Shown here in pieces: positions 1 to 5,948 of a stretch of DNA of 7,044 bases (its first letter is position 1; the number at the start of each line of letters is the position of its first letter). The stretch comes from Kiritimatiellales bacterium. GTDB taxonomy: Bacteria > Verrucomicrobiota > Kiritimatiellia > Kiritimatiellales > Pontiellaceae. A program made the position numbers and the translations under genes. A model generated the notes under the pieces. The model worked only from the letters and a program-made list of their open reading frames with translations. It had not been told where the DNA came from and made no database searches. The stretch covers positions 1 to 7,044 of the forward strand of contig DAOVNC010000183.1 of NCBI GenBank assembly GCA_030630445.1, given 5' to 3'.

Positions 1-98
1 ACCGGCCTTCCCTTTAGCTCCGGGTGGTCATGCTGCTCGACCGACGCGAAGAACGCGTCCATATCAACGTGCAGGAATACTTTTTGTGCCGGATCCAT
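1..98 (-). CDS. dinB: DNA polymerase IV (Y-family), N-terminal fragment
   Basis: This is the first 32 codons of a gene that leaves the window at its left edge; it is too short to show up in a simple ORF scan. The translation begins MDPAQKVFLHVDMDAFFASV and continues EQHDHPELKGRP. The segment HVDMDAFFASVEQ is the hallmark N-terminal motif of Y-family polymerases: D12 is the first catalytic metal-binding aspartate, and FF at 16-17 lies next to the steric-gate position. In this family the enzyme performs error-prone translesion synthesis on damaged DNA in the cytoplasm. An in-frame ATG four codons upstream (position 110) is an alternative start. Neither start has a well-placed ribosome site: AGGA lies 11 nt before 98. 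I chose 98 because family members usually have only a few residues before the HVDMD motif. The gene lies 96 nt downstream of the Q-rich gene with a strong hairpin between them, so it may be transcribed separately. Family assignment is very secure; full length cannot be judged. Confidence 0.93.
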   Translation of the reverse strand, partial: MDPAQKVFLHVDMDAFFASVEQHDHPELKGRP

Positions 99-152
99 TC
101 TCCCGACCATCCTGCATCGCCCCGTTTCTTTCAAGAGCGCTTTTGAGTTATT

Positions 153-185
153 GGGGCCAAACTGGGGTTTCTTCAGTTTGACCCC
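153..185 (-). terminator. Strong hairpin after the Q-rich gene, possible terminator without U-tract
   Basis: Two 12-nt arms (153-164 and 174-185) flank a 9-nt loop. Read on the minus strand, the arms GGGGTCAAACTG and CAGTTTGGCCCC pair along their full length with a single G-U wobble; read on the plus strand the same position is a C-A mismatch, which favours a minus-strand RNA. It begins 9 nt after the stop codon of the Q-rich gene, a typical terminator position. However, the sequence after the stem (AATAACTC) has no U-run, so it is not a classical intrinsic terminator. It could instead protect the 3' end of the mRNA or be a dispersed repeat. Confidence 0.4.
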
Positions 186-194
186 TTATGCATA

Positions 195-920
195 TTAGCG
201 TTTGTGCTGCTGGACACCTTTTTTATTCTTTTTCGGGGCGTCATTTTGCGGTTTCTGGTCGGATTTCTTGGGTGCGCGTTTAATAGCGTTCCGTTCCCGT
301 TCCGATAGGCGGCCATCGCCATCGCGATCATAGCGCTCCAGCATTTCCTTACGCATCTGCTGAACGCGTTGGCGTTGCTCTGGGGAGAGCTGGCGAGAAG
401 GTTGCTGTTCTCGAGGTTGGAACTGCTGCTGACCACGGGGCTGGAACTGCTGCTGCTGCCCGCGAGGCTGGACCTGCTGCTGCCCACGAGGTTGGAACTG
501 CTTCTGCTGCATGCGGGGCTGGGGTGGCTGCTGTCCGCGAGGCTGGAACTGCTTCTGCTGCATGCGGGGCTGGGGTTGCTGCTGCCCACGAGGTTGGAAC
601 TGCTTCTGCTGCATGCGGGGCTGGGGTTGCTGCGGTTCGCGACGCTGGAACTGCTGCTGACCGCGACGTTGCTGCGTTGCGAACTGGCGGTTCATGGTAT
701 GGCTTTGTCGCGGTTGCTGTCCGTATGCTTTTTGCCGCTGGCCGCGGCGGCTCTGTTGGGATCCTTGCTGTAGCTGCGCTCCACATGTCGGGCACCTTTG
801 CTGTTGCTGCCCATAGGCGGCTTCGGGGCGACGCTGCGGTTTCTGCCGCCGTTGTTGTGCGTTTGCAGTTATGGCTCCTGTGAGTATCGCCAGAGCGATG
901 GTTGGGATTCTTGCATTCAT
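195..920 (-). CDS. Secreted Gln/Arg-rich repeat protein with CxxC and one EF-hand
   Basis: Predicted 241 residues. I start at 920 rather than the upstream in-frame ATG at 971 because AGGAGG (928-933) sits 7 nt before it and the protein then opens with a typical signal peptide, MNARIPTIALAILTGAITANA, probably cleaved after residue 21. The mature part is extremely rich in Gln, Arg and Pro. In order it has: a short segment with CPTCG (C43, C46), half of a zinc-ribbon-like knuckle; three copies of a 17-residue repeat with core PRMQQKQFQPRGQQ; shorter degenerate PRGQQ-type repeats; then, after a likely helix (RQRVQQMRKEMLERY), a canonical EF-hand loop DRDGDGRLSERE (D198, D200, D202, S206, E209), expected to bind calcium. 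A lysine-rich tail follows. The family is not recognised; single EF-hand secreted proteins of this look are frequent in planctomycete/verrucomicrobial genomes (recollection, not checked). With its signal peptide it should act in the periplasm or outside the cell. Function unknown. Overlapping frames here also stay open because of the repeats, but only this frame has a signal peptide and a motif. Confidence 0.85.
   Translation of the reverse strand: MNARIPTIALAILTGAITANAQQRRQKPQRRPEAAYGQQQQRCPTCGAQLQQGSQQSRRGQRQKAYGQQPRQSHTMNRQFATQQRRGQQQFQRREPQQPQPRMQQKQFQPRGQQQPQPRMQQKQFQPRGQQPPQPRMQQKQFQPRGQQQVQPRGQQQQFQPRGQQQFQPREQQPSRQLSPEQRQRVQQMRKEMLERYDRDGDGRLSERERNAIKRAPKKSDQKPQNDAPKKNKKGVQQHKR
489..641 (-). 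repeat. Three tandem 51-bp repeats inside the Q-rich gene
   Basis: Three copies of a 51-bp unit lie head to tail at 489-539, 540-590 and 591-641; the segment CATGCGGGGCTGGGG recurs exactly 51 bp apart (510, 561, 612). The unit is 17 codons, so copy-number change would keep the reading frame. Copies differ at only a few positions, suggesting recent duplication or gene conversion. Between about 400 and 488 there are shorter, more degenerate relatives of the same unit, built on GGCTGGAACTGCTGCTG. Confidence 0.9.
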
Positions 921-927
921 TGTGCTG

Positions 928-933
928 CCTCCT
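928..933 (-). promoter_or_regulatory. Shine-Dalgarno site fixing the Q-rich gene start
   Basis: On the minus strand AGGAGG is a full anti-16S match, 7 nt before the ATG at 920. It is the best ribosome site in the window and settles the start against the longer reading from 971. Confidence 0.8.
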
Positions 934-977
934 GTTAGGTTGTTCCCCATCGCCGCATATAACGCCGGCACGATGGA

Positions 978-1006
978 TATATTTTGAGGAGATACGGATT
1001 TTCCAA
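978..1006 (-). promoter_or_regulatory. Possible sigma70-like promoter for the Q-rich gene
   Basis: On the minus strand TTGGAA (1001-1006) is followed after 17 nt by AATATA (978-983). This would start transcription near 971, giving a leader of about 50 nt before the ATG at 920. The -10 box is imperfect and no conserved sites support it, so this is a tentative call from spacing and base match only. Confidence 0.35.
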
Positions 1007-1016
1007 AGAAAAAAGT

Positions 1017-1388
1017 CTACGGCGAAAACGTGTGCGACCAGATGGAGGTGCCGTTGATCTTAAAATAGAGGGTTGCAGAGTCGGTGCTCCATTCAATGGA
1101 TTCGGAGGCGGTGGCGTGCGGTACGTTGGTATAGCTCGGCAGGTAGAGCAGATTGAGCCAGACGAGCTTGTCCGCTTCGCGATAGGAAACCTTGTAGGAA
1201 GGTTGCGAGACATAGTAGAACTTGCGCAGCCGCGCGGTCTTGGTGCCGTCGGGGGAATGGCTCCGCGCCAACTCGGTGCTCGGCGGCGTCAGGATCTTGA
1301 AGGCGACAAAGACGACGAAAAGCGTGAATGCCACCCCGCCAAGCCGCTTGATGTCGAACAACGTCCGCCTTTTGTACACTCGCTTCAT
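1017..1388 (-). CDS. Small single-pass membrane protein with PD40-like segments, function unknown
   Basis: Predicted 123 residues. The N-terminus is strongly basic (KRVYKRR, then DIKR) and is followed by one hydrophobic helix at about residues 17-33 (GGVAFTLFVVFVAFKIL). By the positive-inside rule the N-terminus is cytoplasmic and the rest lies outside the inner membrane. The outer part has SPDGTKTARL near residue 45 and IEWSTDSATLYF near the C-terminus. Both resemble strands of PD40/WD40-like beta-propeller blades, but there are at most two, so a full propeller cannot form; this resemblance is by eye. The ATG at 1388 lacks a clear Shine-Dalgarno site, and a GTG three codons later or a TTG at codon 10 (preceded by AAAAGG) is possible. 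It lies 69 nt downstream of rseP with a hairpin in between, so it could be the last gene of that operon or separate. I do not recognise a named family. Confidence 0.7.
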   Translation of the reverse strand: MKRVYKRRTLFDIKRLGGVAFTLFVVFVAFKILTPPSTELARSHSPDGTKTARLRKFYYVSQPSYKVSYREADKLVWLNLLYLPSYTNVPHATASESIEWSTDSATLYFKINGTSIWSHTFSP

Positions 1389-1434
1389 GGGGTGGAGTGT
1401 ACTGGATTATTGGGTGATTGGAATGATGGATTTT

Positions 1435-1457
1435 TGGATTGTCGTTTCAACAATCCA
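1435..1457 (-). other. Hairpin immediately after the rseP stop codon
   Basis: Perfect 8-bp arms TGGATTGT and ACAATCCA (1435-1442 and 1450-1457) enclose a 7-nt loop. The hairpin abuts the rseP stop codon (TGA at 1458-1460). There is no U-run after it on the minus strand, so it is a weak terminator candidate; it may protect the 3' end or reduce read-through into the small membrane protein gene. The surrounding 1411-1466 is full of short GGATT/AATCC words and looks like degenerate intergenic repeat sequence. Confidence 0.4.
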
Positions 1458-2810
1458 TCAATCCTCTACAGGAGATTCCACCTGCTCGACGGGCGCTTTC
1501 TTGAAGAAGCGGCTGACATTCCAATTGCGGTCGACATCGCGCCAGGAGAGGAAGAGGAAGAGCGTGATGAGCAGGATGGCGAAGATATTAATCAGGGTAG
1601 AAACGACCTTTGGGTGTACCTTGCGCTTGGTGATGCCTTCCCACAGCGCGAAGCAGATATGCCCGCCGTCGAGTACCGGGATGGGCAGCAGGTTGAGCAC
1701 GGCGAGGTTGATGTTGATGAAGCGGATGAAGCCGATGGCGTAGAGGAATCCGAGCTTGAGCGCGAACCAGAGCAGGGTGAAGATGGCTATGGGGCCGCCC
1801 ATCATCTTAGCTGCGCTTCCACGCTCTTTTTTGTTGCCAAGCGCCTTGAAAAGCCTCCCGATTTTGGAGGCATCGTTGCGGACTTGTTCAATGGGCGAGC
1901 CTTCCATGGTCCATGGAAGCATGCCGGGGTCGCCCGGTGTGACACCGATGATGACTTTTTCGAGGTCATCGCGGTATTTTGGCGTGATGTCCATCGTAAT
2001 GGTTTTTTCGCTGCGCAAAACCGTGATGGTGGTTTGCTTTCCGTCGTAGTCTTGCAGGGAGTCGGAGAGTTCGTGCCACCAAAGGATGGGTTTTCCGCCA
2101 ACCTGGGTTACAAGGTCTCCTGTTTTCAAGCCGGCGACGCCGGCTGGATCTTTGGCAGTGATCTGGGCCAGTAGGGGGCGCATGGCGGGAAGCATGGTTT
2201 CCTGAGTTGATTTCGAGGGAATGGTGATGCTGTGGGTTTCGCTACCGGAGCGAACCAGCAGCGATACGGTTTCGTTGTCCTGGGCCAGAAGATCTTCCGA
2301 TATGATGCCGTACCAGTCTACGACCGGCGTGCCGTTCACTTTCAGGATTTCGTCGCTGGCGCGCAATCCCTCGGCATAGGCCACGCTGTTGGTCGCAACG
2401 GCGCCAACGGCGGTGTGGTCGGGCATGGGTTCGGTAAAGGTGACGAGAAAGGCGAGCGGCAGTGCGAAGGCGATGTTGAAGAGGGGGCCGGCGACGGAGA
2501 CGGCGATTTTTTTCCAGGGGGAGATATTGGGCATGGTTTTGCGGTCGCCTTCGTTTTCGCCCTGCATCTTTTCCATGCCTTCGGGGTCGAGCTGGGGGAG
2601 GGAGACGTAGCCGCCAATGGGGAACGCGCCGATTTTGTAGACGATGCCGCCGACCTCTTTTTTCCAGAGGGCGGGACCCATGCCGATGGAGAAGGTTTCA
2701 ACCACGAGACCGCATTTGCGGGCGACGATGAAATGGCCGAATTCGTGGACGAAAATGGTGATTCCGAAGAGGAACAGCATCATGGCGACAATGAAGATTG
2801 TTTCGAGCAT
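1458..2810 (-). CDS. rseP: Site-2 zinc metalloprotease RseP (M50 family)
   Basis: Predicted 450 residues, the usual length for RseP. The active-site zinc motif HEFGH is at residues 22-26 in the first membrane helix. A GPLFN element (108-112) and the third zinc-ligand region NLLPIPVLDGG (373-383, D381 the predicted ligand) are also present. Between the membrane parts lie two PDZ domains, about 134-197 (EGLRASDEILKVNG) and 213-276 (AGLKTGDLVTQVGGKPI). C-terminal helices follow at about 340-370 and 400-422. In the family this inner-membrane enzyme cuts anti-sigma factors such as RseA within the membrane after a first cut by DegS-type proteases, and also clears signal-peptide remnants; the substrate here is inferred, not seen. 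The start is supported by AAGGA 7 nt upstream. It begins 21 nt after cdsA, so the two are almost certainly cotranscribed. The family call is very secure; a role in an anti-sigma pathway is by analogy. Confidence 0.96.
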   Translation of the reverse strand: MLETIFIVAMMLFLFGITIFVHEFGHFIVARKCGLVVETFSIGMGPALWKKEVGGIVYKIGAFPIGGYVSLPQLDPEGMEKMQGENEGDRKTMPNISPWKKIAVSVAGPLFNIAFALPLAFLVTFTEPMPDHTAVGAVATNSVAYAEGLRASDEILKVNGTPVVDWYGIISEDLLAQDNETVSLLVRSGSETHSITIPSKSTQETMLPAMRPLLAQITAKDPAGVAGLKTGDLVTQVGGKPILWWHELSDSLQDYDGKQTTITVLRSEKTITMDITPKYRDDLEKVIIGVTPGDPGMLPWTMEGSPIEQVRNDASKIGRLFKALGNKKERGSAAKMMGGPIAIFTLLWFALKLGFLYAIGFIRFININLAVLNLLPIPVLDGGHICFALWEGITKRKVHPKVVSTLINIFAILLITLFLFLSWRDVDRNWNVSRFFKKAPVEQVESPVED

Positions 2811-2831
2811 AGGGGGATCCTTGAGGGGTTA

Positions 2832-3698
2832 TTAGAGGAAGAGTTCGATGTAGATATAGAGCATGGGCGCGGCGAAGAGGATGCTGTCGACCATGTCGAG
2901 AATGCCGCCGAGGCCATAGACCATGGTATTGGAGTCCTTGACGTCGACCGCGCGCTTGAACATGGATTCGACGAGGTCGCCGAGGGTTCCAACGATGGGG
3001 AAAAGGAAACCGAGCACGAGCGCATGCACCCATGAGAATGAAATGGCGCTGTTGATCTGGCTCTTGGAAACGATAAGCCAGACAAGATTGACGGCCACGC
3101 AGAAACCTACCCCGCCCCAAAGGCCTTCCCAGCTCTTTTTCGGCGAAATGGTCGGGGCCAGCTTGTGCTTGCCGAAGCGGGTGCCGAAGAAGTAGCCGCC
3201 AGAATCGGCCATCTTCATGCAGAGGATGACGTAGAATGCGGCCCAGCCCGGCTTGGAGGGGTCGCCGCTCAGGAACAGGCGAACCACGAAGCTCCAAAGC
3301 AACGGCACGTATACAATGCCCAGAAGGGTTCCCATGCAGCTTTCGAGACCCTTGCGGAGGTTGGGATAGGCCAGGATACGGAAAAAGTTGGAGGTGATAA
3401 CCACCAGCAGGATGCACCACAGGGCGTTATCGGAGATGCTGAATCCATCATAGGTGAAATGCTTGCCCAGCGCATTGAACCAAGTGGCGGCAACGAAGAC
3501 GAGTCCGCTGGCGGTTCCCCATTTTTTCGAGGCGGGCATGCCGCCAGCCTCCAGCAGTCCATAGAACTCCCAGGTGCCGAACCCGGCGAAAAGCAGCAGG
3601 CCGATCAAGCCTATGGGCCAACGGCTGGGTACCAGACAGAAGGCGGGAATCAGAACGGCCGCGATGCAAAGTGCTATGATGATTCGTTTTTTATCCAT
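2832..3698 (-). CDS. cdsA: Phosphatidate cytidylyltransferase (CDP-diglyceride synthase)
   Basis: Predicted 288 residues, a polytopic inner-membrane protein with several hydrophobic helices. In the family it makes CDP-diacylglycerol from phosphatidic acid and CTP, the precursor of phosphatidylethanolamine, phosphatidylglycerol and cardiolipin. Diagnostic features: MADSGGYFFGTRFGKHKL (163-180, with D165), SPKKSWEG (185-192), and the C-terminal signature S245-M-F-K248-R249, K254-D255-S256, G264-G265, L-D268, D271-S272. The signature departs from the textbook KDSG-PGHGG-LDR form: N257 replaces Gly, YGLGG replaces PGHGG and M269 replaces Arg. The aspartates and KR/KD pairs are intact, so I expect an active enzyme; variants of this segment may be normal in its lineage. 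Its start ATG has AGG 7 nt upstream, overlapping the uppS stop region; only 8 nt separate the two genes, so translation is probably coupled. Confidence 0.93.
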   Translation of the reverse strand: MDKKRIIIALCIAAVLIPAFCLVPSRWPIGLIGLLLFAGFGTWEFYGLLEAGGMPASKKWGTASGLVFVAATWFNALGKHFTYDGFSISDNALWCILLVVITSNFFRILAYPNLRKGLESCMGTLLGIVYVPLLWSFVVRLFLSGDPSKPGWAAFYVILCMKMADSGGYFFGTRFGKHKLAPTISPKKSWEGLWGGVGFCVAVNLVWLIVSKSQINSAISFSWVHALVLGFLFPIVGTLGDLVESMFKRAVDVKDSNTMVYGLGGILDMVDSILFAAPMLYIYIELFL

Positions 3699-3706
3699 GG
3701 TGCATC

Positions 3707-4435
3707 CTACTTCTCCATCCCACCATAGCGGCGATTACGGCCATTGAAAGCTTCCAATGCTTGGAAAAACTGCTCCTCGCGGAAGTCGGGCCAGTAGGTG
3801 TCGGTGATGTGGAACTCGGCGTAGGAGAGCTGCCACAGCAAAAAGTTGCTCAGCCGCAGTTCGCCGCTGGTGCGGATCAGCAGTTCCGGGTCGGGTACGT
3901 CGGGCAGGTAGAGATGGTCGGCAACGGTCTGCTCGTCGATGTCTTTGGCCGCCAGTTCGCCGGCCTGAACCTTTACGGCGATCTGCTTGGCGGCCTCGGC
4001 GATCTCCACGCGCGAACCATAGCTCAGCGCGATGATAAAAGTGTGGCCGGTATAGTGCGCCGTGGCATCGAGCGTCTTTTGCAGACGCTTGCGCACGAGC
4101 AGGGGAAGGCGGTCGAACTGCCCCATGACGCGCAGGCGGATCTGGTTGTCGTGCAGTTCCTGTTCGTAGGCTTCGAGCGAGCTGACCAGCAGCTTCATCA
4201 GTCCCTCAACCTCTTGCGGCGGGCGTTTCCAGTTTTCGGTGCTGAAGGCGTAGACGGTGATGAATTCAACCCCGGCCTTGGCCGCCGCACGCAATACGGC
4301 GCGCACCGATTGCGCGCCCTCCTTGTGCCCTTCGATTCGGGAGAGGCCACGCTCCTGCGCCCAGCGCCCGTTTCCATCCATGATGAGGGCCACGTGACGG
4401 GGGATTTTCTCCAAACTCTGGAATGACGGAGTCAT
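3707..4435 (-). CDS. uppS: Undecaprenyl (cis-polyprenyl) diphosphate synthase
   Basis: Predicted 242 residues, a normal length for this soluble, membrane-associated enzyme. It adds isopentenyl units in cis to farnesyl diphosphate to make the C55 lipid carrier for peptidoglycan and surface polysaccharides. The catalytic motif IMDGNGRWA is near the N-terminus, with D20 as the magnesium/diphosphate aspartate. YAFSTENWKRP (62-72) and the C-terminal block LIRTSGELRLSNFLLWQ contain the conserved R188, R194 and S196 for isopentenyl diphosphate binding, followed by YAEF with E207. All key residues are present. The start has no close Shine-Dalgarno site (AGGA is 13 nt upstream), but the distance from the start to the MDGNGR motif is normal. 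It opens the uppS-cdsA-rseP group and is separated from purA by 118 nt of A/T-rich sequence, which probably holds its promoter. Chain length of the product cannot be read from the sequence with certainty. Confidence 0.96.
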   Translation of the reverse strand: MTPSFQSLEKIPRHVALIMDGNGRWAQERGLSRIEGHKEGAQSVRAVLRAAAKAGVEFITVYAFSTENWKRPPQEVEGLMKLLVSSLEAYEQELHDNQIRLRVMGQFDRLPLLVRKRLQKTLDATAHYTGHTFIIALSYGSRVEIAEAAKQIAVKVQAGELAAKDIDEQTVADHLYLPDVPDPELLIRTSGELRLSNFLLWQLSYAEFHITDTYWPDFREEQFFQALEAFNGRNRRYGGMEK

Positions 4436-4553
4436 TTGAATATCTAATTCCTAAATCCCTAAACAAATTCCAATTCCCAAACGAGATGTTTCGAGCCTTT
4501 TGTATTGTTGTTTTGAAATGGTTATAGGATTTAGAGCCTCGGGTTTAGGATTT
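4436..4553. repeat. A/T-rich spacer between purA and uppS with inverted AAATCCTAAA-like words
   Basis: This spacer is far more A/T-rich than the genes around it. At the uppS side CTAAATCC and CCTAAAC lie side by side (4451-4464); at the purA side GGATTTAG (4527-4534) and GTTTAGG (4543-4549) are their reverse complements. The pairs are in crossing order, so they would not make one simple long hairpin; they look more like two inverted copies of a degenerate short repeat. I see no clear intrinsic terminator for purA here and no convincing promoter boxes for uppS, though one may lie in this A/T-rich sequence. Confidence 0.4.
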
Positions 4554-5831
4554 CTACCGATCCAGCAACAACGTGCTGGAGCGCTTTGGACCTACGGAGA
4601 GGATGGAAACCTTCACGCCGGTCAGTTTTTCCAAATATTCGACATATTTCCGCGCCTGTTCCGGGAGTTCGTCCCAAGTGGTGCATTCGGTGGTCGGGCT
4701 GTTCCATCCCTTGAACTCTTCGTAGACCGGGGTGCAGCGCTCCAGCTTGCGGATGCTGGCGGGAACGGTATCGATGCGCTCTCCGTCGCATTCGTAGGCG
4801 ACGCAAACCTTGATGGTTTCCACGGCGTCGAGCACGTCGAGCTTCATCAGCGCCCATTCGTCGATGCCGCCGACCATGGCGGAGTAGCGTGCAACCACGC
4901 CGTCGAACCAACCGCAGCGGCGCGGCCGTCCGGTGGTGGCGCCGAATTCGTTGCCGACCTTGGCAATGTGCGCACCCATATCGTCGAGCAGCTCGGTCGG
5001 GAAGGGGCCTCCGCCGACGCGGGTGGTGTAGGCTTTGACGATACCGACCACGCGGTCGATGGCGTTCGGCGGGATGCCGGAGCCGGACGGCGCGCCGCCC
5101 GCGCCTGTGTTGGACGAGGTGACGTAGGGGTAGGTACCGAAGTCGACGTCGAGCATTACGCCCTGCGCGCCTTCGAAGAGGATTTCGTCATCGTTTTGGA
5201 CGGCTTCGTGCAACAAGGGAATGGTGTCGCAGATGAACGGGCGGAGATAGTCGGCCGCTTCCTTGACCTGAACGAGCAGCAGGTCGATATCTAGGGGCTC
5301 GGCCCCCATGCCCGCAAGTGTTTCACTCTTGGCGATCGCCTGGGTTTTGACCCGGTCGAGAAAGTCGTCTTCGAGAATGTCGCCAAGGCGCAGGCCGATG
5401 CGGTCGGCCTTGTCGGAATAGGCCGGGCCAATGCCGCGTTGGGTGGTGCCGATTTTCTTCGTGTCCCCAAGCTTGCCTTCCTTCGCACCGTCCAGCGCTT
5501 TATGGTATTGGAGAACCATATGCGCGCGGTCGGAGATGAACAGGCGGTTGTCGAGGTTGATGCCCCGTGCGACAAGGTCTTTGAGTTCGTCCATCAGGCC
5601 AACGATGTCAACCACCAGTCCGTTGCCGATCACGCATTTGCAGGTGTCGCGCAGAATGCCCGACGGGGTGAGGTGGAGGACATATTTCTGGTCGCCGATC
5701 TCCACGGTGTGCCCGGCGTTGTTGCCGCCCTGGTAGCGCACCACCCAGTCCACATTGGCGGTGAGTACATCGATAATCTTTCCTTTGCCTTCGTCGCCCC
5801 ACTGCGACCCGATCAATACTGTTTTCGACAT
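4554..5831 (-). CDS. purA: Adenylosuccinate synthetase
   Basis: Predicted 425 residues, matching the usual length of about 430. The cytoplasmic enzyme joins IMP and aspartate using GTP to give adenylosuccinate, the first committed step from IMP to AMP. The N-terminus carries IGSQWGDEGKGK (7-18) with catalytic D13 and the phosphate-binding glycines, then QGGNNAGHT with catalytic H41 (same numbering as E. coli). Further conserved parts are LTPSGIL, GTTQRGIGPAYSDK, the EGAQGVMLDVDFGTYPYVTSS block, and TGRPRRCGWFD near residue 305. The C-terminal GTP-binding segment reads ILSVGPKRSSTLLLDR. The ATG has AGGA 8 nt upstream. The gene stands alone: 118 nt before uppS and divergent from the sensor gene. 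A promoter and two competing hairpins lie just upstream, so its expression may be controlled by premature termination. Identification is very secure. Confidence 0.97.
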   Translation of the reverse strand: MSKTVLIGSQWGDEGKGKIIDVLTANVDWVVRYQGGNNAGHTVEIGDQKYVLHLTPSGILRDTCKCVIGNGLVVDIVGLMDELKDLVARGINLDNRLFISDRAHMVLQYHKALDGAKEGKLGDTKKIGTTQRGIGPAYSDKADRIGLRLGDILEDDFLDRVKTQAIAKSETLAGMGAEPLDIDLLLVQVKEAADYLRPFICDTIPLLHEAVQNDDEILFEGAQGVMLDVDFGTYPYVTSSNTGAGGAPSGSGIPPNAIDRVVGIVKAYTTRVGGGPFPTELLDDMGAHIAKVGNEFGATTGRPRRCGWFDGVVARYSAMVGGIDEWALMKLDVLDAVETIKVCVAYECDGERIDTVPASIRKLERCTPVYEEFKGWNSPTTECTTWDELPEQARKYVEYLEKLTGVKVSILSVGPKRSSTLLLDR

Positions 5832-5864
5832 GGTTTGAATCCTGCGGTTAGCGTTTTAGTTCAT

Positions 5865-5897
5865 AAAATAAAAAAGCCCACTTCCATAAGGGGGCTT
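5865..5897 (-). terminator. Intrinsic terminator in the purA leader
   Basis: Read on the minus strand, AAGCCC pairs with GGGCTT (5892-5897 with 5874-5879). After one C/U mismatch, CTT pairs with AAG around an AUGG loop. The stem runs directly into TTTTATTTT (5873-5865). On the plus strand there is no U-run, so it works only toward purA. The gene upstream on this side is divergent, so this hairpin does not terminate an upstream minus-strand gene in view. It lies 33 nt before the purA ATG, which suggests an attenuator or a terminated short RNA. Confidence 0.65.
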
Positions 5898-5904
5898 ATG
5901 AAAA
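5881..5904 (-). promoter_or_regulatory. Alternative hairpin that excludes the purA leader terminator
   Basis: Minus-strand TTTTCATAAG (5904-5895) pairs with CTTATGGAAG (5890-5881) around a CCCC loop: 10 pairs, two of them G-U. It uses the same AAGCCC bases that form the left arm of the terminator, so the two cannot form together. On the plus strand the two wobbles become C-A mismatches, again favouring a minus-strand RNA. This has the form of an antiterminator; what would switch it is not visible. Confidence 0.5.
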
Positions 5905-5908
5905 GGGG

Positions 5909-5937
5909 AAACTAGGGAACCCCCTCCTCCCCGTCAA
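5909..5937 (-). promoter_or_regulatory. Sigma70-like promoter for purA
   Basis: On the minus strand TTGACG (5932-5937) is separated by exactly 17 nt from TAGTTT (5909-5914). Transcription would start near 5902, about 70 nt before the purA ATG, so the transcript would begin almost exactly at the first base of the alternative hairpin. This is the best promoter match seen in the window, but still a prediction from consensus alone. Confidence 0.5.
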
Positions 5938-5948
5938 GACTTCGCGCG

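Noticed and set aside
489..641. Regular repeats that could suggest a CRISPR array
   Set aside because: The repeats are directly adjacent without unique spacers, have a 51-bp in-frame period and encode a protein repeat.
369..773. Plus-strand leucine-rich frame resembling a leucine-repeat or membrane protein
   Set aside because: Its leucines are the reverse complement of CAG/CAA glutamine codons in the Q-rich gene, which has a signal peptide, a strong ribosome site and an EF-hand.
984..2174. Long plus-strand open frame of 396 codons opposite rseP and the small membrane protein gene
   Set aside because: It is antisense to rseP, which has the HEFGH and LDG motifs and two PDZ domains. The plus-strand product is low-complexity and motif-free, as expected for a shadow frame in G/C-rich DNA.
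2232..3035. Plus-strand open frame of 267 codons across rseP and cdsA
   Set aside because: The product is Glu/Asp/Gly/His-rich with no motif or hydrophobic core and spans the gap between two well-supported minus-strand genes. It is a shadow.
4500..5294. Plus-strand open frame of 264 codons opposite purA
   Set aside because: purA is certain from its catalytic residues; the antisense frame has no recognisable motif.
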